The position numbers and the translations under genes are program-made. A stretch of 64,000 nucleotides of DNA, from assembly GCA_963855995.1 (NCBI GenBank), contig OY979725.1, positions 13,062,383-13,126,382 on the forward strand. The letters run 5' to 3'. The notes under the pieces are model-generated. The model made no database searches. It saw only the letters and a program-made list of their open reading frames with translations, and was not told where the DNA came from. Origin of the DNA: Muricea muricata (Eukaryota > Cnidaria > Anthozoa > Malacalcyonacea > Plexauridae). This document shows, piece after piece, positions 1 through 10,210 of this stretch (positions are counted from its first letter, which is position 1; each line of letters starts with the position of its first letter).

Positions 1-480
1 GTAACGTACGTGCTATGACAAATTTAGTAAAAGCTATCGATTTGAGATGCCCTCCAATAATTTTTTCGCTTATTACATAAATGGTATTTCTGTTAAACTT
101 AATAAAACTTGTTATAAAGCTTTACAGAAGATAACGGACCGTTTACATCAACAAAAACCTTAGATTTATGCCAAAATAATGATCGAAATTAGCGTTTTGT
201 TTATCCGCGCGTGCACAATGTTGTCGAAATTGCATAATGTTAATATTCATGAAGTCGATACAAGCTTGAACTATCCGTTCGTAGTGCACGTTAACGGTCC
301 GTTATCTTCTGTAAAGCTTTATAACAAGTTTTATTAAGTTTAACAGAAATACCATTTATGTAATAAGCGAAAAAATTAACAATTTAACTGGCGACCATGA
401 AAGACATAGTGAATTTGCATAATTGGAGGGCATCTCAAATCGATAGCTTTTACTAAATTTGTCATAGCACGTACGTTACG
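1..480. mobile_element. Foldback (MITE-like) element with long terminal inverted repeats
   Basis: The first ~60 bases return as their reverse complement at about 421-479, and the next ~85 bases (62-147) return inverted at about 293-378. The right arm carries ~43 extra bases (about 379-420) that interrupt the pairing. The termini read GTAACGTACGTGC and its complement. No coding capacity is seen, so this looks like a non-autonomous DNA element. The left flank is outside the window, so a target-site duplication cannot be judged. Confidence 0.75.
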
Positions 481-854
481 CGGAGTAAGAATACGAATTA
501 CGGCTTGTTCGAAAGAGAAAAGAACGTGGTTTAAAACAAGTCCAAAATTGTTTTATAAGCTTCAGTAATTTAGAAATAATTAGACACAAAAGATGGGCTC
601 CGTTTTTTTATACACCCTGTACAGTGGCTGGAGTTGAACAAAATAGGTACAAAACGAACAATGGGTGTATTAAACATTTGCCACAGACTGGAACAGTACA
701 AAGTCCTTAAATTTCCCGGAGATATCGGGTAATGGCAGCACAAAGCCCTCACATTTCCCCTACATCTCGGATAAACATTACATTCAAAGTCCATACAGAG
801 TCATCAAATTGCCCCACCACAGCCCGGGGTCCCCAGGGTGGGAAAGCACCATAC

Positions 855-1328
855 CTTTCCATAGCATGTAAAACGACGACGCTTTTTCTCTGTCCTTCGT
901 TCGAAATCCGGTTGCACCACCATGCGAAATCTTTTATCCCATCCCTGCACGAAACTCCTGTCTTCTGCAAAACTTCGTAGTTTCTGGTACTGCATGATAT
1001 CCACTAGGACATCTACATCATCGTCCCATGCAATTATATCGCCTTTTTTGTGCAAGCCAAGCAAGGATCCGAGACCAATAACATAGGAAATATTATGCAA
1101 CTCTGCTGCCTTTTCCCAGTGGCGAAGTATGCCAGATAATGTCCCTCGGTATTTGTTTTCAGGGCAAGTGTACTGTCCAGTTTTCAACCCTCTGTTTACG
1201 CGGCCTGTTTTCAGATTTGAATTACTGTGAAGAATGCCATGCAATCGAAATAAGACCAGCCAAATTCCAGCACTTACAATCACGGTTACGATTAGGCGAC
1301 TATTTTTCGTCTTGACCCATGAATTCAT
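855..1328 (-). CDS. LicD/fukutin-like phosphotransferase, exon 1 (partial gene)
   Basis: This exon encodes 158 residues: a short cytoplasmic start, one membrane segment (about residues 11-29), a lumenal stem, and the nucleotidyltransferase core of the LicD family. The core shows VIGLGSLLG near residue 83 and WDDDVDVLVD at 101-110, whose acidic residues are the expected metal ligands. The layout is that of a type II Golgi protein adding a phospho-linked group to glycans; the substrate is unknown. A GTATGG donor follows the Lys codon at 855, exactly where the plus-strand paralogue (3472-4450) is spliced. The second exon is not found between 480 and 854; the foldback element at 1-480 may lie in the intron and the exon beyond the window. 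The Met at 1328 aligns with the start of the paralogue. Confidence 0.75.
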
Positions 1329-2890
1329 TGCTTAATGTTTGCTGTATTAACACATATATTAATCTGTTGTTGAACAATGGTTGGTGAACATTGCCAATGA
1401 GTTAATTAAAGTTGTCCTCGATGGTTGTTCGACTTGCTTCTAAATGTTGGAAACAGCTTTGCGTGATCAAATCACTAAAACCACGTAAACAAGGGGGCCG
1501 CAACCTCAGCAACCTTTCGTATGGAGATCTTCAATTTATTGAAGCCTTGAAAATGCAGAGGCCTTCCATTTGATACTCTGAGAAGGAAGACAAATTGTTT
1601 GAATTTGGTGGTGTGACATGATAAAGCTAAAAACGGCTTTGCACAACTTCAAGTGTATGAGTATCTAAAATTTGCATGAAGAATCACTAAATTTACATAA
1701 AGAATCACTAATTCACTGTCAACTCTTTTTTGAAGAAGGACATCCGCTGTCTTTAGAGAAGTTACAAATCACGTTATTTCTTGTTTGTCATGTGGCTTCC
1801 TTTAGAGGGGCTTTGTGCTTGTCTTGTGTGTCGTATTGAAGGCATATAATCTAAATAGAACCTAATTTGCTCAGTATAAACATAGGATAGCAATGTAACT
1901 AAAATGCTCTGAGTTTGCCCGATGATACACAGCAGATACTTCTTAAGAGTTGTTGCTACTTTGAAATGAAACTGGTAGCTGAAAGAACAAGGAATATCCT
2001 CACTGAGATCGCCAAGCAATTAAAAATTGCTAAGAGAGTCAGTACGATAGAGAGCACTGGTCATGAGATAGGGAACGAATAGTGTAAACAACTTTGGAGG
2101 TGTTTCCTTAGAGATAATGAGGCATCTTTATATTTTTCGCTTCAGTTTTAAATCCTAAAGTTTGCTGCCACTTTGCGTTGTGCCTTACTAGTTGTACCAT
2201 TTCTGAGTTGCCAAGTAAGCCAGCTAATGATACCCTCTTCGAATCTAATGACTTCATTTCTACACATCATCCTTGGTTACTACGCAACCATACTTGTATA
2301 TCAAAGAAGTTAGAAATGCTGGAAATGAATTATTCATTTTGCTGTTGTGTCGCAAATATCTTGCGTAGGCAAGAAAAACAACTTATGGAAAATAAGTGAG
2401 GTCCCGCACACAAGAGCTATTGGTCAGTGGCGAAGCCAGCCTGACATTTGGTCATGCAAATGCAAATTTTTCAGTGTTTATAAACTGTATATTAAATCAA
2501 TTTCTAAAAAATAAATAATGATAATGATTTAAATTTTACATAGCGTGGCCAAATTGTCGGGCTGGCTTTGTTACTGTGCGGGTGGTTTTGTATCTTATGC
2601 AACCTTTTTTCTCACATCAAACATGTTTGAACGCGAGATAAGGTTGCATGATGCATAAAGGGAATTTAGGACATGAAAATCGGGATAACTACCAACCTAA
2701 AATCCTAAAATGATCCGGCTTTGTTAGTGGACTTTTGAAAACAAAAGCCATCATTGTTTATGATTCGTTCTTCAGAAAACCAATTTCTATAGTTTATTGT
2801 CTTTCATATCTTTGTCATTTCATATCATATGTCATTGTCTTTATTGTCTTTCGTTATAACCAACCACTCACAAAGTTTGTTAGAACATAG
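1329..2890. other. Intergenic, probable shared 5' region of the two LicD-like genes
   Basis: This is the left part of the 2.1-kb space between two divergently oriented paralogues. It is AT-rich with only short chance reading frames. A small inverted repeat built on TTATGCAACCT lies at about 2575-2660. I could not identify promoter elements with confidence. Confidence 0.4.
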
Positions 2891-3016
2891 GCAGCCCAAC
2901 TCAGTGTGTAGTTTTATATAGAGATCAGTGCGCACACACTTCATACATTATAATAATAATGTATGAAGTGTGTGCGCACTGATCTCTATATAAAACTACA
3001 CACTGAATTGGGCTGC
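2891..3016. repeat. Near-perfect 126-bp palindrome
   Basis: Arms of about 59 bases begin GCAGCCCAACTCAGTG on the left and end with its complement GGGCTGC on the right, around a short ATTATAATAATAAT centre. I see a single mismatch between the arms. It could be a very young short MITE or a hairpin-forming palindrome between the two LicD-like genes. Confidence 0.85.
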
Positions 3017-3471
3017 TATGGCTAGAATAGGTTGGTAACGACCCAAGTTTTGCTCAGCCATGCAATACCTGTCGGATTGGTTTAAGAACATGCAATTAAA
3101 TGTTGTCACTTGTCACTGTGTAGGCCTGAATGATATCCGGTCAACAGTAATGTTGCTTTTGACATAAGCAAATATAAAGGTGTGATTAAGCAGCTGAAAA
3201 CCCTCCAGCTTATAATGTAAAGTATGCTTGTCTAGATTTTTATTAGTTCGGTCTACGTGGGCAGCGTACGTAACAACTGCAACTTACAAATGCTTGCGAA
3301 ATGAAATCATACACAATAATAATTGTACTGTTACAAGTCTCGCCAGATATAAAATTTTGTGTTGAGTTGAGCTCACTTTTCGTAATTGCAAATAAAACCT
3401 AATCACGCAAAAAATTTATTCCGTGTCAAGTCTCGACAGTAAGCGTCAGTATACTCGCCAACATTATTAAA

Positions 3472-4450
3472 ATGTCCAAGATAGGACGACTATTTGTATG
3501 CGGAGTAACAGTCATTGCTTGTTTGTCGCTGCTTTTATTTCGACTAAATGATGATAGAAAGGCGAGTTTAAAGTTGAATCGAAGTGAGATACCAAAGCCA
3601 CTGGAATCGCAAAGCGGATTAAGGACATCTCTACAACTGCCTTATAAATGTCTCCCAAACAAGGAAAGGAAATCGTTTGCGGGCTTATTAGCTCATTGGC
3701 ATAAGTTGGCGACATTTTATAAAATCCCATATGTCATCTGTTGCGGTTCTTTGCTGGGTCAATACAGAGATGGAGATATCATACCTTGGGATGAAGATGT
3801 TGACGTCCTGGTGGACATTGAGAAGTTTAAGGCGCTCGAAGCTTTCGGAGAAAAGCGAAATTTCGAACAAGGAAATGATAATAAGTTTCGTTTTGTTGTA
3901 CAGCAAGAGTTTGAACACAGGAAAGAGGAAGATAGGATACGCTTGAGCTGTACAGGCAAGGTATGGTGGTTGGACTTTGTCCAAATTTTATACAGTCCTA
4001 AGACTTGGTAAAAACTTCATCCAGTCCTAAGACTTGATAACAACTACATCCAGTCCTATAACTTGATTAAATTTTGAACCATGTTCACTGTCATGGGTAC
4101 CTAAGCCAATAATAAACATTGAAAACAATAGAAGTTTATTAAATTTTTAGGTCGTGGACAAACAAATGGATAGCTGTTCTTTTATCAGCCCAATGGGCAG
4201 AGTAATTCAAGGTTATGTTCATTTGGACGTCTTTCCACATGTTATTCGTAAAAACCAAGGGAAAGTGCATGATCCCGACATGGGCGTCCACTACAACATC
4301 AGCGATTTCTTCCCTTTCAAAGAATGCGTTTTTATGAACGTAAAAACGTGGTGTCCACGCAACGTTCGTGGGGTTTTAGAGGACGCATATGATGATCTTA
4401 AACCAAAATATAACTGCGTCAACGGAAAATGGGTACGAAATGAGAGTTAA
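3472..4450 (+). CDS. LicD/fukutin-like phosphotransferase (two exons, complete)
   Basis: Exon 1 is 3472-3960 and exon 2 is 4151-4450. The 190-bp intron starts GTATGG and ends TTTTTAG, phase 0, giving 262 residues. A membrane segment at about residues 6-24 and a lumenal stem precede the LicD nucleotidyltransferase core: CCGSLLG near 90-96 and WDEDVDVLVD at 106-115. Exon 2 carries HLDVFPH and ISDFFPFKECVF, the usual C-terminal half of this family. LicD/fukutin proteins transfer phosphorylated groups (phosphocholine, ribitol phosphate) to glycans; the donor here is unknown. The protein is clearly paralogous to the minus-strand exon at 855-1328 (same splice position, same motifs). The start ATG at 3472 precedes the membrane anchor directly. 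Confidence 0.85.
3993..4079 (+). repeat. 29-bp tandem repeat in the LicD intron (about 3 units)
   Basis: The unit begins CAGTCCTAAGACTTG and occurs twice nearly intact and a third time diverged, wholly inside the intron of the 3472-4450 gene. Confidence 0.7.
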
Positions 4451-5197
4451 CAAGTAAAAGTCGCAATAGGGGAGGACTCAAGACATGAAACAAAAATGTA
4501 AAATATGCTGCTCCACTAACTCTTAATGGATTATCATGCACTTTGCTGAAAGAGCTGGTCTGGTAGAGAGTTGAAGTCAGTGACCACAACACTACAATCG
4601 AAAATTTGTTGTTGAAACAACATATTTTTTACTTACATATAGAAATTGTTTATACAATGCTGATATTAGAAAACTAAGTTCATTTATAGATATTATGTTT
4701 TGGTTAAGTATCGAGAAAAAGGGATTTATGTCATATAAAGCCTTTGAATGACATAAATCCCGACTTTCGAGATATTTATCCTACTTTATTTATTTATGAG
4801 GAGGTTTTCTTGTAAAATCCCGACATTGAATAACTGAAGTCGGCATTTTTCAAGATTTTCCCACAAGTCTCATCTAATTATTTATTCAAAGTAAATAACC
4901 TGGATATAATCTGCGGTACATCAAAGAAAACCGACTCAAAAATAAAGTAACGTATATTATACACCGTGTACATTATATTGCACTTTTGTAAGACCTTGTA
5001 ATACCAGAGAGTTATAATAACAGTCAATAAAGTTATATAATAAATGTCATTAGTCATAAATATAGAGTAAAACCAGCGGAGGGCTATTATCGAATTAACT
5101 AGGAAATATTATATCCTACCTCTTCCCTCCCTGTTACGATTTCTGAAATAATAAGTCTCTCAAACACGTTCTGATCTAGTATTGCCCGACAGAAGTG
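4451..5197. other. Intergenic between two convergent genes
   Basis: This AT-rich stretch holds a short palindrome at about 4712-4775 (arms around GGGATTTATGTCAT) and AATAAA-like signals near 4940 and 5025 that could serve the LicD-like gene. Nothing else is recognised. Confidence 0.4.
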
Positions 5198-8182
5198 TCA
5201 CTTAAACAGACATAACTTGATATCAAGTGATATTTCCAAAACAGAATCTGTCGACTTTTCACCGTCTTTAGCACCATTTTCTTTGGATTGTTCATGTTCA
5301 TTTTTTGCTGAATTATCTACAGGTGTCAAACCATCTTTATTTTTTTCTTCATTTTTTGATGTCTCGCTCTCGACTGTGTTGACAGAATTTTCTTCACAAG
5401 ACAAGCCTTCCTCGTGTTTGACTTCATTATCACCATCACAAACATCACTATGATCACCATTACCGCAAACACCACCATCAACATAACTACCACCACTATC
5501 GCCACCATCATCATCACCACTATAATTAACACCACTGCCATTAACACCATCTCCACCGCCATTAGCACCATCACCACCACCACCATTAACAACATCACCA
5601 CCTCCATTAACACTATCACCACAAGCATCACTGACACCATCATTGACACCATCACCATTAACACCATTAAGACCATCATCACAACCACCATTAACACCAT
5701 CACCACCACCATTAACACCATCATGACCATTAACAATATCATCATCACCTCCATTAACATTATGACCACAAACATAATTAACACCATCATCACCACTACC
5801 ATTAACAACATCATCATTAACACCATCATCATTCACACCTTCACCACCATCACCATTAACACCACGATCACCACCACCAACCTTATCACCACCAATATTG
5901 GCACCACAAACATCACCACCATCATCTTCCTCTAGTTCACCATCCTTGACTAATGTATCGTTGTTCTTCTCGGCCACGGCAAAAATTGCTTCAAGACGAT
6001 CGCCACTTCTCGCTTGGGAATCTGATTCAGATTTCGAAACACCGTCACTTTCCTCTCTGTCATTTTCTGCATGTATACCTTCACCTTCTTCACTTTCATT
6101 TAGCAACGCCGAAAATTCATTCTCGGTACTATCAGATGGCTTCCCAGAACCCGATAGCTCAGCTTCCGGTATCGAGTTACCGGCGGACAAACATTCTGTG
6201 CTGATTTCTACACGCGTACCTTGGCACTCTTTATTGCAGAGTTCATTTGGTGATGCACTCTCGTTATCGTCAGATGGGTCCCTGGGATCTGATTTCAAGC
6301 TATCTTGCGGCGGAAAATCTTCTATTTTTCTTTCCCATTTCTCCACATTTGCATCGTTAATCTGCTGGACATACTTGACAGGGGGCAGACTAGCAGGAAA
6401 ATCAGTATCGAGTCGAACGGGGCTTTCTCGTTGCATAATCCGCATGTCCATCTTGTAAACATTTTCTTTGAGCAGCAAAAACGCCACGATGTGTTCATGG
6501 ATCCTTTCATAATCAAGTTCGCTCGGTAGCTCTTTAACAACAAGACAAAAATAGCTTTCATTTTCGTTTAATGTCTTTGCTTTCTTTCGCAACAACTCCA
6601 GGACTGAAATGCTGGAATTTTGAGCCGTAAACCATCCTCCAATCAAGCTTAAAGAGTACTCGTTTCGTGTCGCTTCAAGCCTGCACGAAAGCGCATTTTC
6701 CAATTGCCTTGGGTGGAGCCATTTCAACGTAGTAATATGCACAACAGCACCATGGCTGTGTGTATACAAACCATATATTTCACCATAACACTCGAAATGT
6801 TTGACATGCCGTATCTGTTCCTTCATATACTTGCCAATGCGTATTAATTCACCTTCGAACACGTACATCAAAGGACTATGAACGTGTGGCACACGAGAAA
6901 GATCCTCCACGCCACTCGACTGTGTTTCTGACTTTTCACAAGATGAACTTTCTTCATTTTCTAATTGAACACCTTCCGCCATGTTGGTGCCTTCCCTCCC
7001 TCGGCTGGTATTTTCCTTATTTTGTTCATTTTGCAATGCGAAGATTTTGTCGGGTGCAGAATGTTCAAGTGCTGCTTCTCTTTGCTTGGCGTTGTGGAAA
7101 TCTATTTCCTTGATATCTACCCAAACCTCACCATCACCACAGCAAACATAACCACCATTACATACACCACCATCTTCCTCTTCTTGTTCACCATTCTCGA
7201 CTGACCCACCGCTGTTCTTCTCGGCCACGGCAAAATTTGCTTGAAGATGATCAGCATTCTTTGCTTCGGAAACTAGTTCGGATTTCAAAACATCGTCATT
7301 TGCCCCTCTTCTATTTTCAGCACGTGTACTTTCGCATTCATTACTTTTACTCTCATGTGGCAACGCCGTAAATTCATTCTCGGTATGATCAGATGGCTTC
7401 CCAGAACTCGGTTCCTCAGCTTCCGGTGTCGAGTTACCGGTGGACAAACGTTCATCGCTATTTTCTCTTGTATTATTTCCTGCACGCGTATACTGGCATA
7501 CTTTATCATGGATTTCATTTAGTGATTCTCTCTTGTTGCCTTCAGATGGGTCTCTAGAATCTGATTTCAAGCTTTTATGAGGCGGAAAATCGTTTAATTC
7601 TTGCGACCAAACTTCCTCATTCGCGACATTATTTTGCTCGACATGCTCGACCGAAGGTAGATTAGCAGGAAAATCAGTATCGAGTCGAAACGGACTTTCT
7701 CGTTGCATAATTCGCATGTCCATCTTGTAAACATTTTCTTTGACCAGCAAAAACGTCACGATGTGCTCGTGGATCCTTTCATAATCAAATCTGGTTGGTA
7801 GCTCTTTAACAACAAGACAAAAATAGCTTTCATTTTCGTTTAATGTCTTCGCTTTCTTCTGCAACAACTCGAGGACTGAAATGCTTGAATTTTGAGCCGT
7901 AAACCATCCTCCAATCAAGCTTAAAGAGTACTCGTTTCGTGTCGCTTCAAGCATGCACGAAAGCGCATCTTCCAATTGCCTTGTGGTGAGCATTTTCAAC
8001 GTAGTAACATGCACAACAGCACCATGGCTGTGTGTATACAAACCATATATTTCACCATAACACTCGAAATATTTGACATACCGTATGTGTTCCTTCATAT
8101 ACTTGCCAATGCGTATTAATTCACCTTCGAACACGTACATCAAAGGACTATGAACGTGTGGCACATGAGAAAGATTGTCCAT
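5198..8182 (-). CDS. 994-residue protein with two tandem degenerate JAMM/MPN-like modules
   Basis: This is a single open frame with ATG at 8182. Module 1 (about residues 13-165) and module 2 (about 438-590) are close copies at DNA and protein level, so the gene arose by recent internal duplication. An acidic Ser/Glu-rich spacer follows each. Residues about 759-917 are an Asn/Gly/Asp/Val low-complexity tract. I see no signal peptide or membrane segment. The modules line up with the JAMM protein encoded just upstream (9033-9959): both start PLM, share E-x-x-G-x-x-x-G-L (Glu40 here), then I-G-x-W, then a hydrophobic strand. Where the enzyme has HSH and SxxD, this protein has FTA and no Ser/Asp, so it should not bind zinc. 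I infer a non-catalytic MPN-like scaffold; the homology rests on my own alignment and the function is unknown. Confidence 0.7.
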   Translation of the reverse strand: MDNLSHVPHVHSPLMYVFEGELIRIGKYMKEHIRYVKYFECYGEIYGLYTHSHGAVVHVTTLKMLTTRQLEDALSCMLEATRNEYSLSLIGGWFTAQNSSISVLELLQKKAKTLNENESYFCLVVKELPTRFDYERIHEHIVTFLLVKENVYKMDMRIMQRESPFRLDTDFPANLPSVEHVEQNNVANEEVWSQELNDFPPHKSLKSDSRDPSEGNKRESLNEIHDKVCQYTRAGNNTRENSDERLSTGNSTPEAEEPSSGKPSDHTENEFTALPHESKSNECESTRAENRRGANDDVLKSELVSEAKNADHLQANFAVAEKNSGGSVENGEQEEEDGGVCNGGYVCCGDGEVWVDIKEIDFHNAKQREAALEHSAPDKIFALQNEQNKENTSRGREGTNMAEGVQLENEESSSCEKSETQSSGVEDLSRVPHVHSPLMYVFEGELIRIGKYMKEQIRHVKHFECYGEIYGLYTHSHGAVVHITTLKWLHPRQLENALSCRLEATRNEYSLSLIGGWFTAQNSSISVLELLRKKAKTLNENESYFCLVVKELPSELDYERIHEHIVAFLLLKENVYKMDMRIMQRESPVRLDTDFPASLPPVKYVQQINDANVEKWERKIEDFPPQDSLKSDPRDPSDDNESASPNELCNKECQGTRVEISTECLSAGNSIPEAELSGSGKPSDSTENEFSALLNESEEGEGIHAENDREESDGVSKSESDSQARSGDRLEAIFAVAEKNNDTLVKDGELEEDDGGDVCGANIGGDKVGGGDRGVNGDGGEGVNDDGVNDDVVNGSGDDGVNYVCGHNVNGGDDDIVNGHDGVNGGGDGVNGGCDDGLNGVNGDGVNDGVSDACGDSVNGGGDVVNGGGGDGANGGGDGVNGSGVNYSGDDDGGDSGGSYVDGGVCGNGDHSDVCDGDNEVKHEEGLSCEENSVNTVESETSKNEEKNKDGLTPVDNSAKNEHEQSKENGAKDGEKSTDSVLEISLDIKLCLFK
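5430..5905 (-). repeat. Coding minisatellite (Asn-Gly-Asp-Val tract)
   Basis: On the plus strand this is a run of CACCATCACCATTAACAC-like units; on the coding strand it gives repeats such as VNGGGDGVNG. It stays open in the reading frame, so it is a variable-length C-terminal domain of the 5198-8182 protein. Confidence 0.85.
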
Positions 8183-9032
8183 ATTGGTCGACTGTATTTG
8201 CTACGACAATAATCGTATTGCAAATTAAAATAATGTAATGTTATTATATATGACGTAATTTTAAACCTTAGTCATATCGTTTTCGAGGAAATTTCGCAAT
8301 AGGGGGTACAAAGCCCAATCAACAATATCAATACGGAAATATTAGGAAAGCAAAAGTACTAGGAATTTACAATTGCTGCCCTTAACTGCCTACTGACCAA
8401 AACATTGCGACTGCATATAAAAGAGCGTTTCAATTGAGACAATTTAAAGACATGGGTTTATTATAGGACTGTCACGTTTATTCTGATGAGAGCATAATTG
8501 AAAATACAAAATGAATTTCTAAGACAGTCTTGAAATTACGGCATTAAGTTATGCAGTATTTACAACATTAGGAACTGTAGCATCTGTCATCTATGATTGA
8601 CTAAACATCTACGGCAGACTACAATATGTTTCGGATTATGTAAGATACACAGAATCCATGGAAGTCTTTAAGAATTATGTAATGAAAGTATAAACTGTGA
8701 TAGAGAACTAGATTTATATTGTGAGCAAGCAGGATCCTGAAGGGGTGACATGAGAGCTGGGAATTGCCATTTTTACTGGGAAATTAGAATATGGACATGG
8801 TTAAGATTTGAAGAAGACAGCGACTAGGAAGATGGGATTTGTGCACTTGGATAATGGGATTTAGTCAAAATTTTGGCTGGGAAACGGGACTCCTCACCCC
8901 CTTCAGGACCTGGAGTAAGTGCTAGGGTGACAACGGCCACCAGCGTGCATAGTATAGTGCTTAATCATTAAGGCTTTTGGTGCTAGTTATGCTAAGTGTG
9001 TACAGTGTGAATTGTTAAAAAATCTGATCCCT
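8183..9032. other. Intergenic with a small foldback element at about 8729-8912
   Basis: This is the gap between two same-strand single-exon genes. The left arm AGGATCCTGAAGGGGTGA pairs with TCACCCCCTTCAGGACCT on the right, a short MITE-like foldback of about 184 bp. No reading frame is worth calling. Confidence 0.5.
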
Positions 9033-9959
9033 TCAACACTGTGACATCTTCTGATATGCAGGTCGTTGTGTTAACGGCTGTTGTGATGATGTGACTGACT
9101 GATTCTGATCACGGTTATAGTTCTCTTCATTATCTCTATCTTGCGGGTGAGGTACAGAGGCGGCATTTGAAAATGTTCCCGATTTTCCGCCATCGTCTGG
9201 CAAGTTGGAATATCCACGCTTTCCAAATAAACCAAATCTTTTTTTGCCTTTTTTCGATTCATCTTTGGCCTTTTTCTCTGGTTTTCCTTTTTTTTGCTTT
9301 TTCTTTGATTTCATCTTTATTTTTTTACCCTTTTTCGGGGATGAATTTCGAGGAACATTCGAGCTTTCGTCATTTTCTGATGGCCGCAGTGTTGGCACGT
9401 GAACGTCGGAAACTGCTTCCGCACCTTCGCGTAACGTCGCTATGACATCGGGTTGTCTTCGATACGGATTCGGTCCGGTGAGCACCCGAGTTCGTACGCG
9501 ATCCATCTTCCCAGGAAGTCGTTCATTTCTATGCGCTGTAAACATATAACCGTTTATTTCAACTTGTCCAGTTGGAGTAATCGTCGCAATGATCAGTAGA
9601 AATCTCTTCAACCCATACCCAGGCATATTTCGCCAAACTGTCTCCCTATCTCCACTGCTCGGTTCGGGCAGATTTAGGCTGTGGTGCGAATGCCATTCGC
9701 CGATATTGCAAAGCCCTTTGGACAATGTTAAATATCCTCCGACATTTGTAAGATATTCTTCATCTTGAAAGAACGATGTGTGGGTACGATGGCAGTTTAT
9801 TCCAGGCCCGCTGACTATTTGAACAACAATCTCGCTTTCGCTTTGCCATAATCCAAACAAGTCTCCACCTGTCTCGCGATTTCTATGACCCAGAGTCGAG
9901 TTATAGATGAATTCTTTGTCCTCTGGGTAAATTAACATCAAAGGATCTTGCCCAGCCAT
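9033..9959 (-). CDS. JAMM/MPN+ (JAB-type) metalloprotease-like protein
   Basis: The single open frame encodes 308 residues. All expected ligands of a JAMM zinc protease are present: Glu29 in RETGGDLFG, His90 and His92 in GEWHSHH, and Ser101 and Asp104 in PSSGD. The HSH and PSSGD spacing and the ExGGDLFG start resemble the prokaryotic-type JAB domain more than the proteasome or CSN subunits; that is a judgement from motif shape. Such enzymes cleave isopeptide or peptide bonds at ubiquitin-like proteins. The domain spans about residues 5-165. A Lys-rich stretch (about 205-245) follows, possibly a nucleolar or nucleic-acid-binding tail, then a Ser/Gln-rich end. The 5198-8182 gene lies 850 bp downstream and seems to derive from the same fold. 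Further 5' exons cannot be excluded. Confidence 0.8.
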   Translation of the reverse strand: MAGQDPLMLIYPEDKEFIYNSTLGHRNRETGGDLFGLWQSESEIVVQIVSGPGINCHRTHTSFFQDEEYLTNVGGYLTLSKGLCNIGEWHSHHSLNLPEPSSGDRETVWRNMPGYGLKRFLLIIATITPTGQVEINGYMFTAHRNERLPGKMDRVRTRVLTGPNPYRRQPDVIATLREGAEAVSDVHVPTLRPSENDESSNVPRNSSPKKGKKIKMKSKKKQKKGKPEKKAKDESKKGKKRFGLFGKRGYSNLPDDGGKSGTFSNAASVPHPQDRDNEENYNRDQNQSVTSSQQPLTQRPAYQKMSQC

Positions 9960-9973
9960 TCTTTAGAAGCTCG

Positions 9974-10210
9974 CTATGCTTTCTTCAGCAATGAAAATGG
10001 ATTAGAAACTTTGTGTTTGATGTTCTGCTCGAGTAATTGTAAAGCGAAAGATAACATCGTAATTTCTAAGCATTCCCAGGAATTTTGCATAATGACACAA
10101 CGGGTGGTATTGAATTGAGATGCTAGCCAAAATGAATACGCGACGGGAGCGTCGCATTGGAAGGAAACCTCGCACAGTCGCACTCTACCAGGGAGGTTTG
10201 AATCTGCCAT
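9974..10210 (-). CDS. Possible small upstream ORF (78 aa), unrecognised
   Basis: The ATG at 10210 has a good context (AAATGG). The frame ends 14 bases before the ATG of the JAMM gene and in a different frame. The protein has several Cys and Trp residues and no family I recognise. It may be a real small protein on the same transcript, an upstream ORF of the JAMM gene, or chance; frames of this length occur by chance elsewhere in the window. Confidence 0.3.
   Translation of the reverse strand: MADSNLPGRVRLCEVSFQCDAPVAYSFWLASQFNTTRCVIMQNSWECLEITMLSFALQLLEQNIKHKVSNPFSLLKKA

Noticed and set aside
5326-6458. Long frames on both strands overlapping the 994-residue gene
   Set aside because: They are shadow frames of the Asn/Gly/Asp minisatellite and spacer; the 994-residue frame is longer, duplicated as protein and has the conserved modules.
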